A DNA stretch of 64,000 nt from Acridotheres tristis (Eukaryota; Chordata; Aves; Passeriformes; Sturnidae). The position numbers and the translations under genes are program-made. Each line of letters opens with the position of its first letter. The stretch's first letter is position 1. The DNA is taken from assembly GCA_037013685.1 (NCBI GenBank), contig CM072886.1:86248922-86312921 (forward strand), read 5' to 3'. Positions 1-13,400 of this stretch are shown in pieces. The notes beneath the pieces are model-generated. The model was not told the origin of the DNA. It saw nothing but the letters and a program-made list of their open reading frames with translations, and made no database searches.

Positions 1-984
1 CATTGTACAAGCATTCTCAGAAAAAACTTTCAAGAGCAAAGGGTTTGTGCTTTGTATCCAGAGAAGAGCCCTCAAGTCCATTGCTATTAGGCTGTGATGG
101 GCAAGGCACTGGAAGTAACAAAGGAGGTTAATGGGGCTCTTCCCAACTGAAAAAATTAATTTTCTGTGTATTATCAGTCAATGTACCTGGCTTCTCCTCG
201 GTTTGGGAGCTCTGTGTGCAACAATTAACAGCTACGCTCTGAGCTCTGATAAAAAATGTAGTATGTTATTGTTGGTTTGTGTTTTCTTGTCTGTGCCAAG
301 CAAGCTAAACTGTCAGAAAAAAAAAATAGTGACCTTGTCCTGCCAAGCCTTGAACTGGCATTGGAGCAGCAGCTGACTTTGGCCAAGTTCTCTTGTAAAA
401 ACACCCTCAGCAACATTGCAACATGTGAATAAACAGTAAGTGTTGTTCTAATAATAACACAAAGGTTGAATATAAAAATAAATAAAAACAAGGATAAAAA
501 CTGCTGACCTGAGGCCCAGTTCTCAATCACAGAAGTCAAGGGACTTTCAGCATGTTCCAAAGCAAGCAGCATGTCAGGCTGACCATGATTTGGATTTTTC
601 CTGGTCCCACTTGTATTTGCTCTCAGTGCAGTCTTACAGTGATGAGTGTTTACAATGCAATCAGACATTAGTAGCTCTACTAATGTGATGTGGGTCTTCT
701 TTCACTGATATTGGAAGTGCAAATTTTTAGTTGTAGGGAGTTTTATTTTCACCTCAGCAATAGGATCACCTTTTGCAATAATGAAATTGTCTCATTGTGC
801 TAGCTGGTGCTTCTCGTGTCTCTTCTTGTTGGGCTGGTTTCTGAATGTGGGATGTCACTGAATTCATTAATACATGGAAATGATTCATTTAAGGGAGGTT
901 TCTTTCCCCTCTGTACGTGCTTGCTAATTAGCAGATGAATTTTGATGTTCTAATTGATCTGCTGCAGAGAGACAGCTGTGTGCC

Positions 985-1145
985 CCAGCTGTCCCCCGCT
1001 CCAGTGGGCCTCCTCTGCAGCAGGGAGGCAGCAGCACCGCTCCTGACAAATTGATTTAACTGGAGTGCCGTGCCTTGGGGGAGCCGTGCACCACGCTGTC
1101 GCTGCAGATGATTGCAGCCTTTGCGGATGGCAAATACTGGAGCGC
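985..1145. promoter_or_regulatory. Local CpG-rich patch, candidate conserved regulatory element
   Basis: About eight CpG dinucleotides occur within 160 bases here, while neighbouring kilobases have very few. The patch lies in a GC-richer block (about 955-1150) with TTGATTTAA and TGTAATTGCCC flanks that look like the mixed homeodomain-type content of conserved enhancers. There is no coding potential I trust and no repeat family I recognise. It is too small for a normal CpG-island promoter. The function is a guess; only the local CpG density is observed. Confidence 0.25.
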
Positions 1146-4100
1146 TGTAATTGCCCAACAATGTCCTTTCCATTGCCTTCCTGAAATTCAATTTTTCATG
1201 CCTCACCAGGCTTTCCAGTCCCCCTCCTGCCCCTAGTGTGGAAATACTGTATTCTGCCTGACTGCCATTTTAGGTAAAAATTCAGATGCTTGAGAACAAG
1301 GCTTAAATTGTATTTAATATGCTAATACTATCAATGTAATGTGCTCAGTAACATATCAAAGTATTTGCATTTAATTCATAGGGAAGTCTTCTCTAATTAC
1401 ATTGTATTTAGCAGGTAGTCATTGCTAAGAACCTTTCACACTAATCTTAGTGCATCAGTGTTCTTCCCAGTGCTGTACTGCTTGTGTAGGAATGATGGCT
1501 GTGGTGCCCTTTAAACATTTGCTCTTTCAATTTTAAGTAGAGATTTTTGGGGCTTCATGACCACTTACACCCCATTTTGTCAAATCTGGTAACTACTTTT
1601 CATGTAACAGGTGCCTCTCCACAAAAATGACAACTGTGGCCCCATAAAGTAAAGCTGTCTAATACATCTTTCATGTCACACTCCTTCATGGATGGATTTC
1701 CAAGCTGTGCACAGAATCATCTACTCTTTGTGGAGGCCTGAATATACCTCAGGGATAAAAAAAGAAACAGCACCACAGCAAGTGCAGTAATGAATTCTAA
1801 TGTGTGCCACACCACCACCTTTATGCATATCTGATAGATAACCAAGCATATCCAGCCCATTTATGGGTGTGCAGCTTTATAGGTTACTAGTAAGTAGCTG
1901 CTGCTCTGGTCTTTCACAGGTTTTGTGTGGAGGAGGACATAGAGGTTTCCTCAGAAATGGCTGTCCATTGTGTTTGAAGAAATGTAATGTCACTACTTGT
2001 TATTATTTTTTTTTCTCAGTATATAGCTCTTTGTGTAAATGTGTGCAAGTGACAGGGAATCATCAGAAAGGAGAAAAGGTAAGGGTTTATACCATTGCCT
2101 GTTAAGGTAAAACCAGCATGTATATGTATGCAGGTATTTAGCCATAAGGGTGCTAAAGATTTTGTCAAACTGACCTTTTGTTCAGACATAAGTGACAGCC
2201 ACTAAAAGTTTTGAGAAAAGCACCGTTCTGAATTGTACTGAGCTATCGTCCTAAAGAGCAGCAGAAGCAGAAAGTACATTGCGGGGAGAAGTCAGGATTT
2301 CATCTATCTTCTATGCCACTGTTCTCCAGCCCCTGTACATGTAAACAGAACAGTATGGGTTAAGGTTAAGCAAATATTATTTAGGTGTGTCTTCCTTGAT
2401 GTGACACAGTTTTCTTAATTGGCAGTGCTTTTCTCAAAACTCCTGTTGTAATTTGCATATATTCAGGATAAATACCTCTCTCTCCTAAGGTCAGCCCCTG
2501 TACCACATGTTGCCATTATTTTCATCCTTCAGTAGTCTTTCTTGTTTTATTTGTTTTATTTCCAGTGAGATATAATGGAAGTAATTAGGCATTTTTCCCT
2601 CAGAGAATGACAGAAGTATATCTTGCATAATGAGTAAGATGTTTTGTGGTTAAAAATAGTGCTTATTGGTCGTTTTATTTCATTTTATAGCAGCAGTTGA
2701 AAATTTACTGAGTACTGCTAGATAATACTACATGAAATTCATGGGCTGAGGAAGCAACCTGAACTCCTGATCTTTGGCAACATTTTAAAAAGTGTTGCCC
2801 AGTGGACCATCACCAGTATAACTGGATTATGCTGAGCTCATTTATAAGACTTAATGGGGAGAAGGATATTCTTAGGAATGAGGTTGGCATCCCACTACTG
2901 TGTTGTAGCCCTAAGGGATGTAGAAAAAGGTGTGTGTTCTCCTGACATGCCTGGGATCTCTAAAATGTGAATTGCTCCTTGGGGACTTCTGTGTTGATGG
3001 CTATGCCTGCAGATGGCTGCAAGTCACAGTTGCTGCTTCACTGGAGTGGGAATGGTATGGATGCTGTATTGGCTCACCTTTGTCCAGCCATTTTGTGCAG
3101 AGCAGGGTAATGCTCTGCCAGCCTGCTCGTGGCTTCATACCAGCACTGCAATTATGGCTGGTAACAGAAAGAAGGAGGCCACACAGTAGGGGGAGAAATC
3201 AAAAGGTCCTGTATCCTCTCTCTGCATGCAAAATTGCATTGTGAGGCAGTTTTATCCCAGAAAGGCCTGAATGAGTAAGGCAGAGAGGCCCCCTTTGGCA
3301 CATTGCTCAGGATAAAAGTTCTCATGCTCTGATCATGTCTGGCTGTATGAGTACCATGTGTGCATCAGTCACATAGACTGACTAAAGGCCGTTGCAGTAC
3401 AAGGTTTTATTTGTTGCAGAAAATACTGCAGGTCTTGACGTCTCTGTGAATGGTCAGATGTTTTTCCTGCTTTATGTACAACTCTTTTTCACTGCCTTAC
3501 ATCAGAGGGGAAAACGTCCTGGCAGTTCTGTTTTGTTGTTAATACTGTGAGCATATTCCCCTCCGCATCCCATATTCCAGATTCTGTCATTGAAAAAGCC
3601 AGTCCTTCCCTTTCTCCCCTCCAGTTGGGATGAAAAGCCAGCAGCTACCTCTGGCTGATACTAAACCTCTCTTTGCTTTAGTACACACTAACAAGGCAGG
3701 CTGTGTTCGAGGAACGCTGGAAGCTGGAAAAATGTGGGAGGCTTTACCACGTTAAGGATTAATTTTCTGGGATGGGATTTTTTTCCCTATAGCCAAGATG
3801 GTTTATATGGAACAATTTAGGCTGTCACATCACTACAAGGTGGTACTTAGCTACCAGTAGGGTGCTGAAGATTTCCCATCCTCTCATACATCTCCATCGT
3901 AATGTTTGGCTGTTGTGTGAGAAGTGAGAAGTGTTTAGAGAAGTGTTTATTCCAACATGTGTTGCAAAGTACCACTTTGTGCTGCCATTATTTAGTTTTG
4001 TTTCATAGGAAGTGAACAGAATGGTAAAGGTACACCAGCAATAAAGCTCCCACAGTGTATTATCACAGCTAAGGCATTAAGGAACTGCCACTTCAAGCAG

Positions 4101-4605
4101 GCGAATGAGTACAGACACGAAAGAAAATGCAGTGCTTAGCTCTTTTATTTTGACCAGTGTAATGTAATTACTTATACTAATCTTCCATTATATTTCCTTG
4201 ACTAGCAGAGACAGGGACCTAATTGTGTCTCTAGCTGTTGCTACTGCAAAGTACCTTTTAAATCATATTAACATCCATACTTGATCTTCCTACTGGTTTT
4301 GACGTGTAGATCACAATATCCTGTTAAATTACTCAGCAAGAGTGGCTGGCTTGCAGTGTATCCAAGCCACAGCATAGCAATGCATCCAGTGTGAGTGATT
4401 TGATGGAAGCAGAAGAGGCACTGACCCCTTTTCTCTGGGAAAGCACTTGACCTTCCTTTTTCAAAGCATTATGAGTTCTGTGCAGCATTCCATTCTAGCT
4501 GGTACTTCAATACCAAGATGCCAGAAATAGTCAGAAATTAATTATTCTACCTCTGACTGTTCAAGAAACTATGCCTCCTTTTCTTTGGCATGGTTCTAGC
4601 AGTAG

Positions 4606-4760
4606 TGATGAACACATTCTGCACAAGCAAGCTGGATTATTGTAACTCACTGAAGCCGAAGATAAAAGCTCTATAGAAACTTCAGCTACCACAGAGTGCA
4701 GCAGCCTAGCTCATTAGTAGGTGCAGCACTGTAAGCGCACAGCACTGGTGCTGTGCATCA
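4606..4760 (+). mobile_element. Degenerate L2-like LINE fragment (C-terminal ORF2 region)
   Basis: In one frame the translation reads TFCTSKLDYCNSL, then after a stop codon KLQLPQSAAA. This matches the L2/CR1-clade block TSRLDYCN...LQLVQNAAAR that follows the reverse transcriptase core. Stop codons show it is long dead. The 3' boundary is unclear; similarity may continue to about 4900. An old CR1-clade element other than L2 is possible. Confidence 0.62.
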
Positions 4761-4981
4761 TCAGCTAGCATCCCATTTACTTCAGCAGCCAGCTGTGGGC
4801 TCATTCAGCACATAAGGTCACCAAAAGACTGGTATGGATGCTGTTCGTCTACACATTGCCATGTTGCAATACCAGCCCTCTGGTACAGGGCTGCCCATCA
4901 TGTGCAGAATTAAAACTCCCTGGAACTGGACGTGGCCAGTTTTGGCCAATGGCCTTTTCCAGAATCTGAGAGGCAGCTACC

Positions 4982-4997
4982 AAAAAAAAAAAAAAAA
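4982..4997. repeat. A16 run
   Basis: Sixteen uninterrupted A follow the stretch downstream of the L2-like fragment. There are no target-site duplications that I can pair with it, so I do not call it a retrocopy tail. Confidence 0.85.
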
Positions 4998-5765
4998 GTC
5001 TCTTCTCAATTTATAGCTTTCATGTTCTTTTGAAGGAATCCTTCCTCCTACAGTAGCAGAAGAGACATTTAAAGATGTGTATGTCTTAAAGGAAGGATAG
5101 TAAAACTTGGGAACAGAGTTCACCCTGGAGAAGTTTGTAAACTTCCAATTACGACATTGCCATTCTAGTGATGTAGCAAAAGATGTCACAGAAGTGCCTT
5201 AGCTTGTGTTTTACTGATAAATACACCATAGCGTACCATGGGTGGATCTCAGTCTTGCTGTCCAGATAGGCATCGAGGTCATTTACCTCCTCTATGTAGC
5301 CTGGTTCCTACAAGAACTGGAGTCTGGTCCCACAGCCCAAAGGGAGCTGTTGTCAATGCAAAGATTTGAGAAGGCTTGGGTGACCATGGCAGAGGGTCAC
5401 AGCAAAGGCAGCAGGGAGGATCCGGGGGCTACAGGAAGACAGCTCTAGGAAACGGCAGATGGCTTTTGGATGATGTGCTGACAGAGGGACTTCTGAAGAA
5501 ATTACATTGTTTGACTGCTGCTATGCAGGAAAAGATAAATTCTGTCATTCATCTCTGTTATGCAGCTCTATCTTGTCAGTCTCAGAAATGCAAGACTGGA
5601 GGGTAGAGAAGTTGTGAGACTGACTCCTCCAGGCCCTTGGATGGGAGTACCAAGCCCTACCAGCCCTTCTTCTTCAGCTGGGATGGAAAGCCATGCTACA
5701 GGAGAAGAGGGGGTCATCTCTTCCCATCTGCCTTGTGGACCATCATGGTTCTTAGACTGCTTCTA

Positions 5766-5806
5766 CTAGGAGGGATCTCTAAAGGTCATCTAGTTCCACT
5801 AGGATG
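5766..5806 (-). mobile_element. Short CR1 LINE 3' fragment, antisense
   Basis: The block GGGATCTCTAAAGGTCATC followed by TAGTTCCA matches the antisense CR1 3'UTR signature (gggacctctaaaggtcatctagttcca) found throughout bird genomes. Only about 40 bases are recognisable. The flanks have lost similarity. Confidence 0.6.
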
Positions 5807-5954
5807 AATATTTATGGCTACCTTATCTCTTACAGAATTTCTTCCTTAAAAATCTGCAGTGAAGTGGATTGCTTGCAGTAGTCTATTTCTCTGCTTTGTG
5901 GTCCTTTTAGTTGGAAGGTCTGCTCTCTTATTAATTAGAATTAGAACATTATTA

Positions 5955-6002
5955 CTTTTTTCTCTTTTTTTTTCCTCCTTTTTCTTTTTTTTTTTTTTTT
6001 TT
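5955..6002. repeat. Pyrimidine-rich low-complexity tract ending in T18
   Basis: A T-dominated tract with a few C ends in eighteen uninterrupted T at 5985-6002. It is low complexity, with no gene features seen. Confidence 0.85.
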
Positions 6003-7428
6003 AATTGCAAGTTAAATCAGTGATTTTTTTTGGTCTAGATATGGAGAAAACCAGCACTGTCCTCATTTTTAAAAACCTTTTTCTCAGAAAGCTCTCATTT
6101 TTTACAAGACAAGGAAACCCCACCTTTCAGTCTCTCCTTCCTGATCAGATTTTCAGGAGCGCTCTTAAATATGTTGCTGTCTTATACATTCTCTCCATTT
6201 TCTCCACACTTCCTGCAAGTGCAATGTACCAAAACATCAAATGTGGCCTCCTCAGTACTGAGCAGAGCACAGTAATTGCTTCCTGTTTTCTTCTGCTAAA
6301 ATGTTACGGAATGAGAATTGTCCCTCCCTCACCCCGAGCAGCCTTATAGTATTGGCTCTTATGCAAGTCAGAATTCATTGTCAGTGGCACATCCAAGGTT
6401 CTTAGTGGATTTGGGATTTTTGGGGTTTTCTTTTATTTTCTTGTTATACCCCATTGTGCATCTCTTGTATTTTGTACCAAACATGAAGGTCTGCATCTAA
6501 GGATTTCTGATTTAATTATGAACTTTTATTCTAATGAAAGTAGTCCTCTGAATTTTGGTGTATTGTTAAGGTCAGAAAGGCATATCAGTGATTTTTCATG
6601 AGGTATAGTGGTCTTAATGTGATGAATAACACAGTCATTACAGCATCTGGCTTTAGAATTGGTGAGAAGAAGGATTGATTCTAGTGTTTTGAGCCATAGT
6701 GCATGTTAGGGTAGAAACAAATGAGGATCAGCTGTTGTTTTCCATATGAAGCCAAACTGTGGCAATGAGTCAGAAAGGCTGGCAGAGTCCAAGCAAATTG
6801 TGTGGGTTTCCTGCTGAAATAAGTGGCATGCCCTGCAACATATGACATGTCTTTCTCTGACCTAGGACACCTTGCTTTTAGCAGCATTCATCTCTGCAAT
6901 TTATACAAGCATTCATATTTCACTTTCCCCATTTAATCCTAATAACCAGCTTTTAGAAGAACATGACAGCATAACATATGGGTGGTAAAACTGCTCATAA
7001 ACCATAATAACATGGCCAGAAAAGATTAGATAGATAGATGCACTATGCTTATTGTGACATTCTCTGATTAAGAGGTATAGCTACTTATTACAGCCATTAG
7101 CTTGGTGACTTGGAAGCAGACTGAAGCCATTATTTGAGAAACAGGTTGTAAGTCCAAATTTTAAACAACTGTGTACTTACTACACGTAAGAGATATAATT
7201 ATGTTTGCAATTCTGTTCTTCAGTGTGCAGATGGTAATTTTGTTCATTTGTGGTTTGCACACTGATAATGTTTGCTGTAGAACTGGCCTTGGCAGGATTA
7301 AGTGTGTGTTAACAGTAAGTAGGCAGTCTGTAATACATGGTTATAATTTTGTTTATAGGGTGCTGGTGGGATGAAAACCAACCAGAAACATAAGTCTAAA
7401 TAATTTCTTACTATAGACAAGCTTCCTC

Positions 7429-7456
7429 TGTGTGTGTGTGTGTATGTGTATATATG
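7429..7456. repeat. TG microsatellite
   Basis: Seven uninterrupted TG units (7429-7442) grade into TATGTGTATATATG. Confidence 0.85.
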
Positions 7457-10385
7457 TTTTTGCACCTTATTATTTGTCTTTATTGTGTGAAGAATTGTTT
7501 CATTTTTTCCTTCTCATTTGGAAACTTTTATGTTAGCTTCATTTTCAATGTAGGCAGTATCTGCAAGTTTGTGCCTTTAGGAATAAAATTCAGTTTCTAC
7601 TCAAAGTAATTTGATATTTCCTGTTAGTTTTAGGGGTTGACGTATGTAATATACACTTACAAATGCGTATATGAAGGAGATATAAAGAAGAAACTATCCA
7701 TTAAAGGTACCCTTTTGATTTCATATTTTCTCAAGAGTTATTCAAAAGATGTTAGAGAACAATTAACAGCATATTTTCAACAGCTACTCCACTTTTCCAG
7801 ATTGAAAGGGGAACAGATAAATATGCAGATCAAATCTGTAAGATGCTTTTATGATATTGAGGTTAGATGTTAGATTGTCATGATAGAGTACACCTATTTG
7901 TACAGTCCATTGTTCAGATTTTCCACTTTTAAAATTATGTGTCACTATCACTTTAATTAAATAGATGTAAAAGGGGAAAAAAGTAGTTACATCACAAGCC
8001 CAACATGCATAATAAATAAATAACATCTTCTATAGTTTCTTGTTGTTTAGCATGTTTAGAATTTTGCAATGTGCTAAGGAAAAAGGGCACAATATGGCAT
8101 ACTGTATAAATGTACATTAAATATATTACATACTATATAAATTATGTACAACTATACTTATAAAAAATAGACTGCATATTCCAGTTATCTATGTATGTTT
8201 ATATGTTAAAAATTCTGTATAATAATCACAAATTTTATGGCTAAAAAATAAGAAGTGACATAGAATTTATTATCTTAGAATGGCCCAAATGATATAAATT
8301 CTCAGAATAAATGAAAAATCCCAGTCTGGGCTTTCATATTAAGCTTTAGCAACTCAAACAAGATTTTACCAAAAGCATCATAGCTGCCAGAGCCACATGA
8401 AGCAAATACGATTAAAAGATCTCATTTAGTATCACCAAAAGCCCTGACTACTTTATGTTCTTTTATTATCCTCTGCATCCCTAAGTTTGTGAGAGCAGTG
8501 TTATGGGTAAATGAAAGTGTTTCATCTCAGTTTTCCATGCTCATAGGAGGAGATAATCACTCATGGAGCCCTTTGTATCCTGTTAGGACAAACCCTAAAG
8601 GATCTTCTCTTTAACCTGTAGTTTGTGGGCTGCAGCCTGGTGTGAACAGACCTTCCTCCATGTGAGGTTGCGAGTGGAACTTCAGGGAAACACACTCTGG
8701 TAGCTGCAGTGCACACAGATGTGTTCAGTAATGTGTGTGCAGTGTTCCTGCTCTCACTCTTCTCTCTGAAGACCCTCATCCTGCCAAGGCAAGGATTTCA
8801 TCTGTTCTGTAAAGAACTTAGTACAGTTGTTGGCAATGTAAATGTAAAGGGAATATTAAAGATCACTTATACTAACATGAGCAAATGTATTCAGAACATA
8901 ATCAAAACTAATTCTTTCTGAGACTGAAATGGTTACTGTTATTTTAAAGGAATATATTATTGTTCATGGGACATTAGGCCTTTTGGATCTCCATTCCAGA
9001 TGTGTTAATAAGTCCTTTATTAGGTACTATTAACACCAATTTATTATATTCTTCATAGCTGTAACCATTCCACTTAGAATATGTTAGGGTATTTGTAAAA
9101 AAAATTTTTATAAGCCAGCATAGAGTCAACTATCTCTGAATCAAAAACAAACAAACAAACTGTGAATTAACCTAAAATACTCTGAAAAATCCACTTTTTT
9201 TTAAGAAAAGGAGTGTTTCTTAATTTTGTAACTGAGAAAAAAATTACACTTTAAATACAGTGTAATTAAACATTTGAATATGATCAGTAGCATACAACAT
9301 GCATTTGTTTTCTTGTCTGTAAATAAACTTGCCTTTCCCTGCCCCTTGTTGATCTAATTATTGATGTAAGGCTGTTGATACTTCCTTAAATTGTTATAGC
9401 TTTGGGCAAATACTCCTAATAGAGTCTCTGTTCTTCTACCAAACAGCAAGATGTCTGTTCTCTATTTGTCCCCAAAGAGTTACAGCATCAAAAATATATC
9501 CCAAAACATATACTGCAAGTAATATTTTCTTCTTCTTCCATCCTGGAATCTCCTGAAATTCAAGAAACCTACTTGCTTGTCATGCAGGCCACTCTGCAAA
9601 GTAGCACCTTTGGAAGGCATAAGCCACAATCTTCCTAGTTCACTCTTATGCCTTTTTGCTCCTCTGAGTTGCCTGCCTTCCCAATTTTGAATCCTAAATA
9701 ATGTTTTCTTTCTGCCCTTTTACTCCTCCCTCACTGTTGCCTCTTTTTGCAAGAGCAGTCTTTTTTTCAGACTAGGTGTTCAAACGTCTGATTCACTGGG
9801 ACTTTGATTGCAGAGAAGGATGTGGCCTCAAAAAAACCCAAACAGGATGTTATAATCTGTTCTCAGACTGTCAGAAGAGATATGCTGATTTTGAATCAGT
9901 CAGCAAAACTGGCTTTGACCATCTTTGAGGCCTTAAAATGTTCCTTGAGAAATACTGATTATTAAAAGAAAAGATAAATTTCATGAGGCAGCAGATGTTT
10001 ATACAGAAAAAAAACCACATGTAAGCCTGGAGATTTCCATAACATGTTTTTTATATAATCATTAGCAACTATCTCCTATACAGTAGGTTGCTTTTTATGG
10101 CAACCGAAGTGAAATGTTGGAAAGCATGTCTCAGACACTTCCTCATTTATTAGTCACCAGCTAATAAGTGTCACTTTTTGGCCCTGTTTACCTGTAAATA
10201 AAAATTTTAATAGTCTTGGAAAATAAGCTGAATTGTGTGTTAGGGACCAGATGAGATAGATAACCAAATGTAAATAACAAATTAACAGGCCGGTAATACT
10301 GAGTGTAATACCTAGGAACGCAAACTCTGTCTTTGCCACAAATGCTGTCCAATAAATGGGGCTTTGCAAGCAGAGTCATAGGAAG

Positions 10386-10480
10386 GAGTGCTGCAAGGCA
10401 CCTCAAAAGATCATTCAGTGCAGCCCCACTGTCAGAAGGATCAGCATTCCTAAATCATACCTTGAAGGTCATCATGTTCC
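10386..10480 (-). mobile_element. Old CR1 LINE 3' fragment, antisense
   Basis: The order CACCTCAAAAGATCATTCAG, CAGCCCCACTGTCAGAAGGATCA, CTAAATCAT follows the antisense CR1 3' region of older amniote copies (acctcaagaggtcatctagtccaaccccctgctcagagcaggatca...ctaaatcat). Divergence is high, so the right edge is uncertain and similarity may reach further. I cannot name the subfamily. Confidence 0.55.
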
Positions 10481-13400
10481 AGTTTGAAAAATTTGCTCCC
10501 TGTTGTGGTGTACAGTCTATTGCCCTCATAAAAAGTGTGGGAGTTGCAATCCTGTTTTTTTTGTACAAAAGTGAGAATCTACTCTGTTGCTCTGTAGCTC
10601 TGAATCCACTCTGTGGCAAAAAAGTACAGGAAGAGGGACAGTCATCTGAATACATTGGACCAGGCTCAAAGTTACTGGAGAAGGAAGGGGAATGAGACTT
10701 GGATTTACTGCATCTTGTGACAAGAGAATACCTTTTCCCCCATTTCCCAAAGCTGGGCTAAACAGTTGTCTGATGCCTGTTTATAACCTCATATACAATA
10801 ACCAACATCTCAAGCTCTGCCTGCAGCCTAATGCAGACTTCCAATTTTTGGTGTGCTGAGTTGGCTTGTTGCTTTTCTCCACATTGACAGAAAGGCAAAT
10901 GATTTCTGCTAGAGCCCCACTGTCACTGGAGGTGGTGAGGCCAGGGAGCATGAGTAGCTAGGCTGGTGTCTCAGGGAGGAAAAGCTTCATCCGCTTAGGT
11001 GCATGGGGTTTGAGGTTGTCTGGAATTGTAATGTAATATGGTCATGTACCAGCAGGTGGATGGAGAGGGAGGAAGTAAATAAGTCTAAAAGTACATAAAT
11101 GCCCAGCATGCATTGGCAGATGTGGCATCATCTGTTTTCCCTCGGTTGGTAAAGTGGGTGGGGAGCTTTTCTGTGGTGGAGAGGAGGGCAGGGTACGGAC
11201 CACGGTGTTGCACATGTGCTGTTCTTCAGGCTTTGTGGCTCTGCCTTGAAGAGATAGCTACCTTCCTCCTAATGCACATTATCCATAAGTGCTCGTAGCT
11301 AAACTCAAGGAGTTTGTTGTCCTCTCTGCACTATGGTGGTGCCTACAGGTGGATCAGGACTCTGTATGTTTTGACACTTAGGGAAACCCCTTTGGCAGCT
11401 GCAGTTGGATGCAGATGGTGCAAGAGACTGTGGTGCCTTCAGGGAACTCAAGGTACTGCTATCCTGCTTGCAGTACCTTGGGAGAGCACCTGGTCTTCCC
11501 TGTGACCTTCTTGGTGCCGATTTTTCCTTGTTACGAGGCTCAACTAGATTTGTGTCACACGAAGAGCCAGAAAGTTAACTCATGATCTTAGGAAATGCAC
11601 TCCGGGGTAAAGATGGACACAGTGCGTGTGACCAGTGGAGATTCTGAGGATTTCTGAGGACTGTGAGCCTGGAGAGGACTGGTATTGAGAGCCGGTCCTC
11701 CTATTGCTCTTTGAGTCAGACTCCTCGAGGCAAATGCATTGAATTGCTTCAGTCAGCTGTGCCCTGTACCAGAGGCTGATTTCTGTTTGAATGCATGATG
11801 TGTGAGTAACTAACCACCATCTTCTGTGAAGGTCTTGTGCATTCCTGTGGAAAAGGCTGGAATCTGCAGTATCCAGCTGAAGGGACAGTTAAGTGCCTTC
11901 CTTTGATATGGGTTACATCACCTCTGCATTGAGAGGGAGCATTGTTGTTGCTCCCCAGCTCCAAGGCTTTGTACACTACCAGGTTCTCCGAGTAGCCTTG
12001 TAGTAGGTTCCTGGTCTCTATCTCTCAGGTGGGCACTGCACACCTAATGGAAAAAGTTACACTGGAAAAAAACAGTATGGATATAAATGTGTAGTAATTT
12101 AATCAGAGTAGAACTGCTTAGTTATTCACTTTCCCTTTTTATTAGGATTTTGAACACTTCCTTTTTCCTGAAAGTAGAATCCTGCACAAGTAATTTCTAG
12201 CTTATCTTTTCCTTCTAAGGTTTTTTTTTTCTTTTTTTCGCTTAGTTCTGCCTTCTCAGATGTTTTCTGATGTCCTTTCATCTTGGTGGTTGCCATATAC
12301 TTGCTTGTGAATTAGAATATATTAAAAAATTACATGGACATGCTGTCATAAGTATGTAAGAGGTCTTTATCCCCTGCAGAAGCTAAGTGACCTGTGATAG
12401 TTAGCCTTCATTTCTTTCGAATACTCCAGGGAGGAACAATCTATCAGCTTGTAAAACAGATAAATGAATTCACTTGACAAAGATCAAGCAAAAAGTCTTT
12501 GGGAGAGGAGACATGAAGCAAGGTTTCTTATAAGCCTCGTTTGGTAATGTGCATCCTAGACCAGCTACTGTCTCTGATGAAGGCAGGCAGAAGCATTCAA
12601 AAGGGTGTTTAATTTTGGCAACTGCAAAGGTCATTTCTTGGAAGCTGGTATTGTCTATGTCAATTATTTCTTATATTTCTATCTGTCGTTTGCTTTTGAT
12701 CACAGTTCTTTCTTTTTGGGATTATATTACTTTGAGGGGGAGTTAATTTCATTCTATGAAATGGTAGTTCTTCATCCAAAGAAAGGCTGAATTCTGGTAC
12801 TAAGTTCTGTAGTGTCTTTCGTAACAAAGTAGCATAAGGTCACCAGTTGATGAAGATCACAGAGAAGCTTCAGAATTGCATTTGAACTAGGTTGCATCCT
12901 CATCCCAGACCTTTGTTGCATTTTACCTTTGCAACAAGCTGTCATTGCAAAATACTTGTTTTTCGATGGAAATGTGGTGGGCTTGTAGCTGTTCAGACCT
13001 GTCAAACACTGATGGTTGTCTCAGAGGCGTCACCCAAGAACCTGCCAGCCCAGCAAGTACACACTGGGTGGGTTTTGCACTGCTTGTGCTTGGTTCAGTG
13101 AATCCAAGATGAATCAGGAGAGTCCTGGGGTTTCAGTACACTGGCTGCAGGACCTCATGGAGGGAGGTACAGTAAAAATAAAAAGGCCCCAGCAAGGGTT
13201 AATGTACTGGAACGACTGAAATGATCACTGTTGATAAATACTTTATGTAATTAGTATAATACTTTCTTCTGGTAATGAACTGAAGCTGGGGCGGGGTGCA
13301 GCTGCTTGGGGGCAGGGAACACTGAGGGAGGATTTGAGGCTGTTTGACAGCACACTCAGCCTCTTACAATCTACTAGGCCATTTTTAATTCACAATAGAT

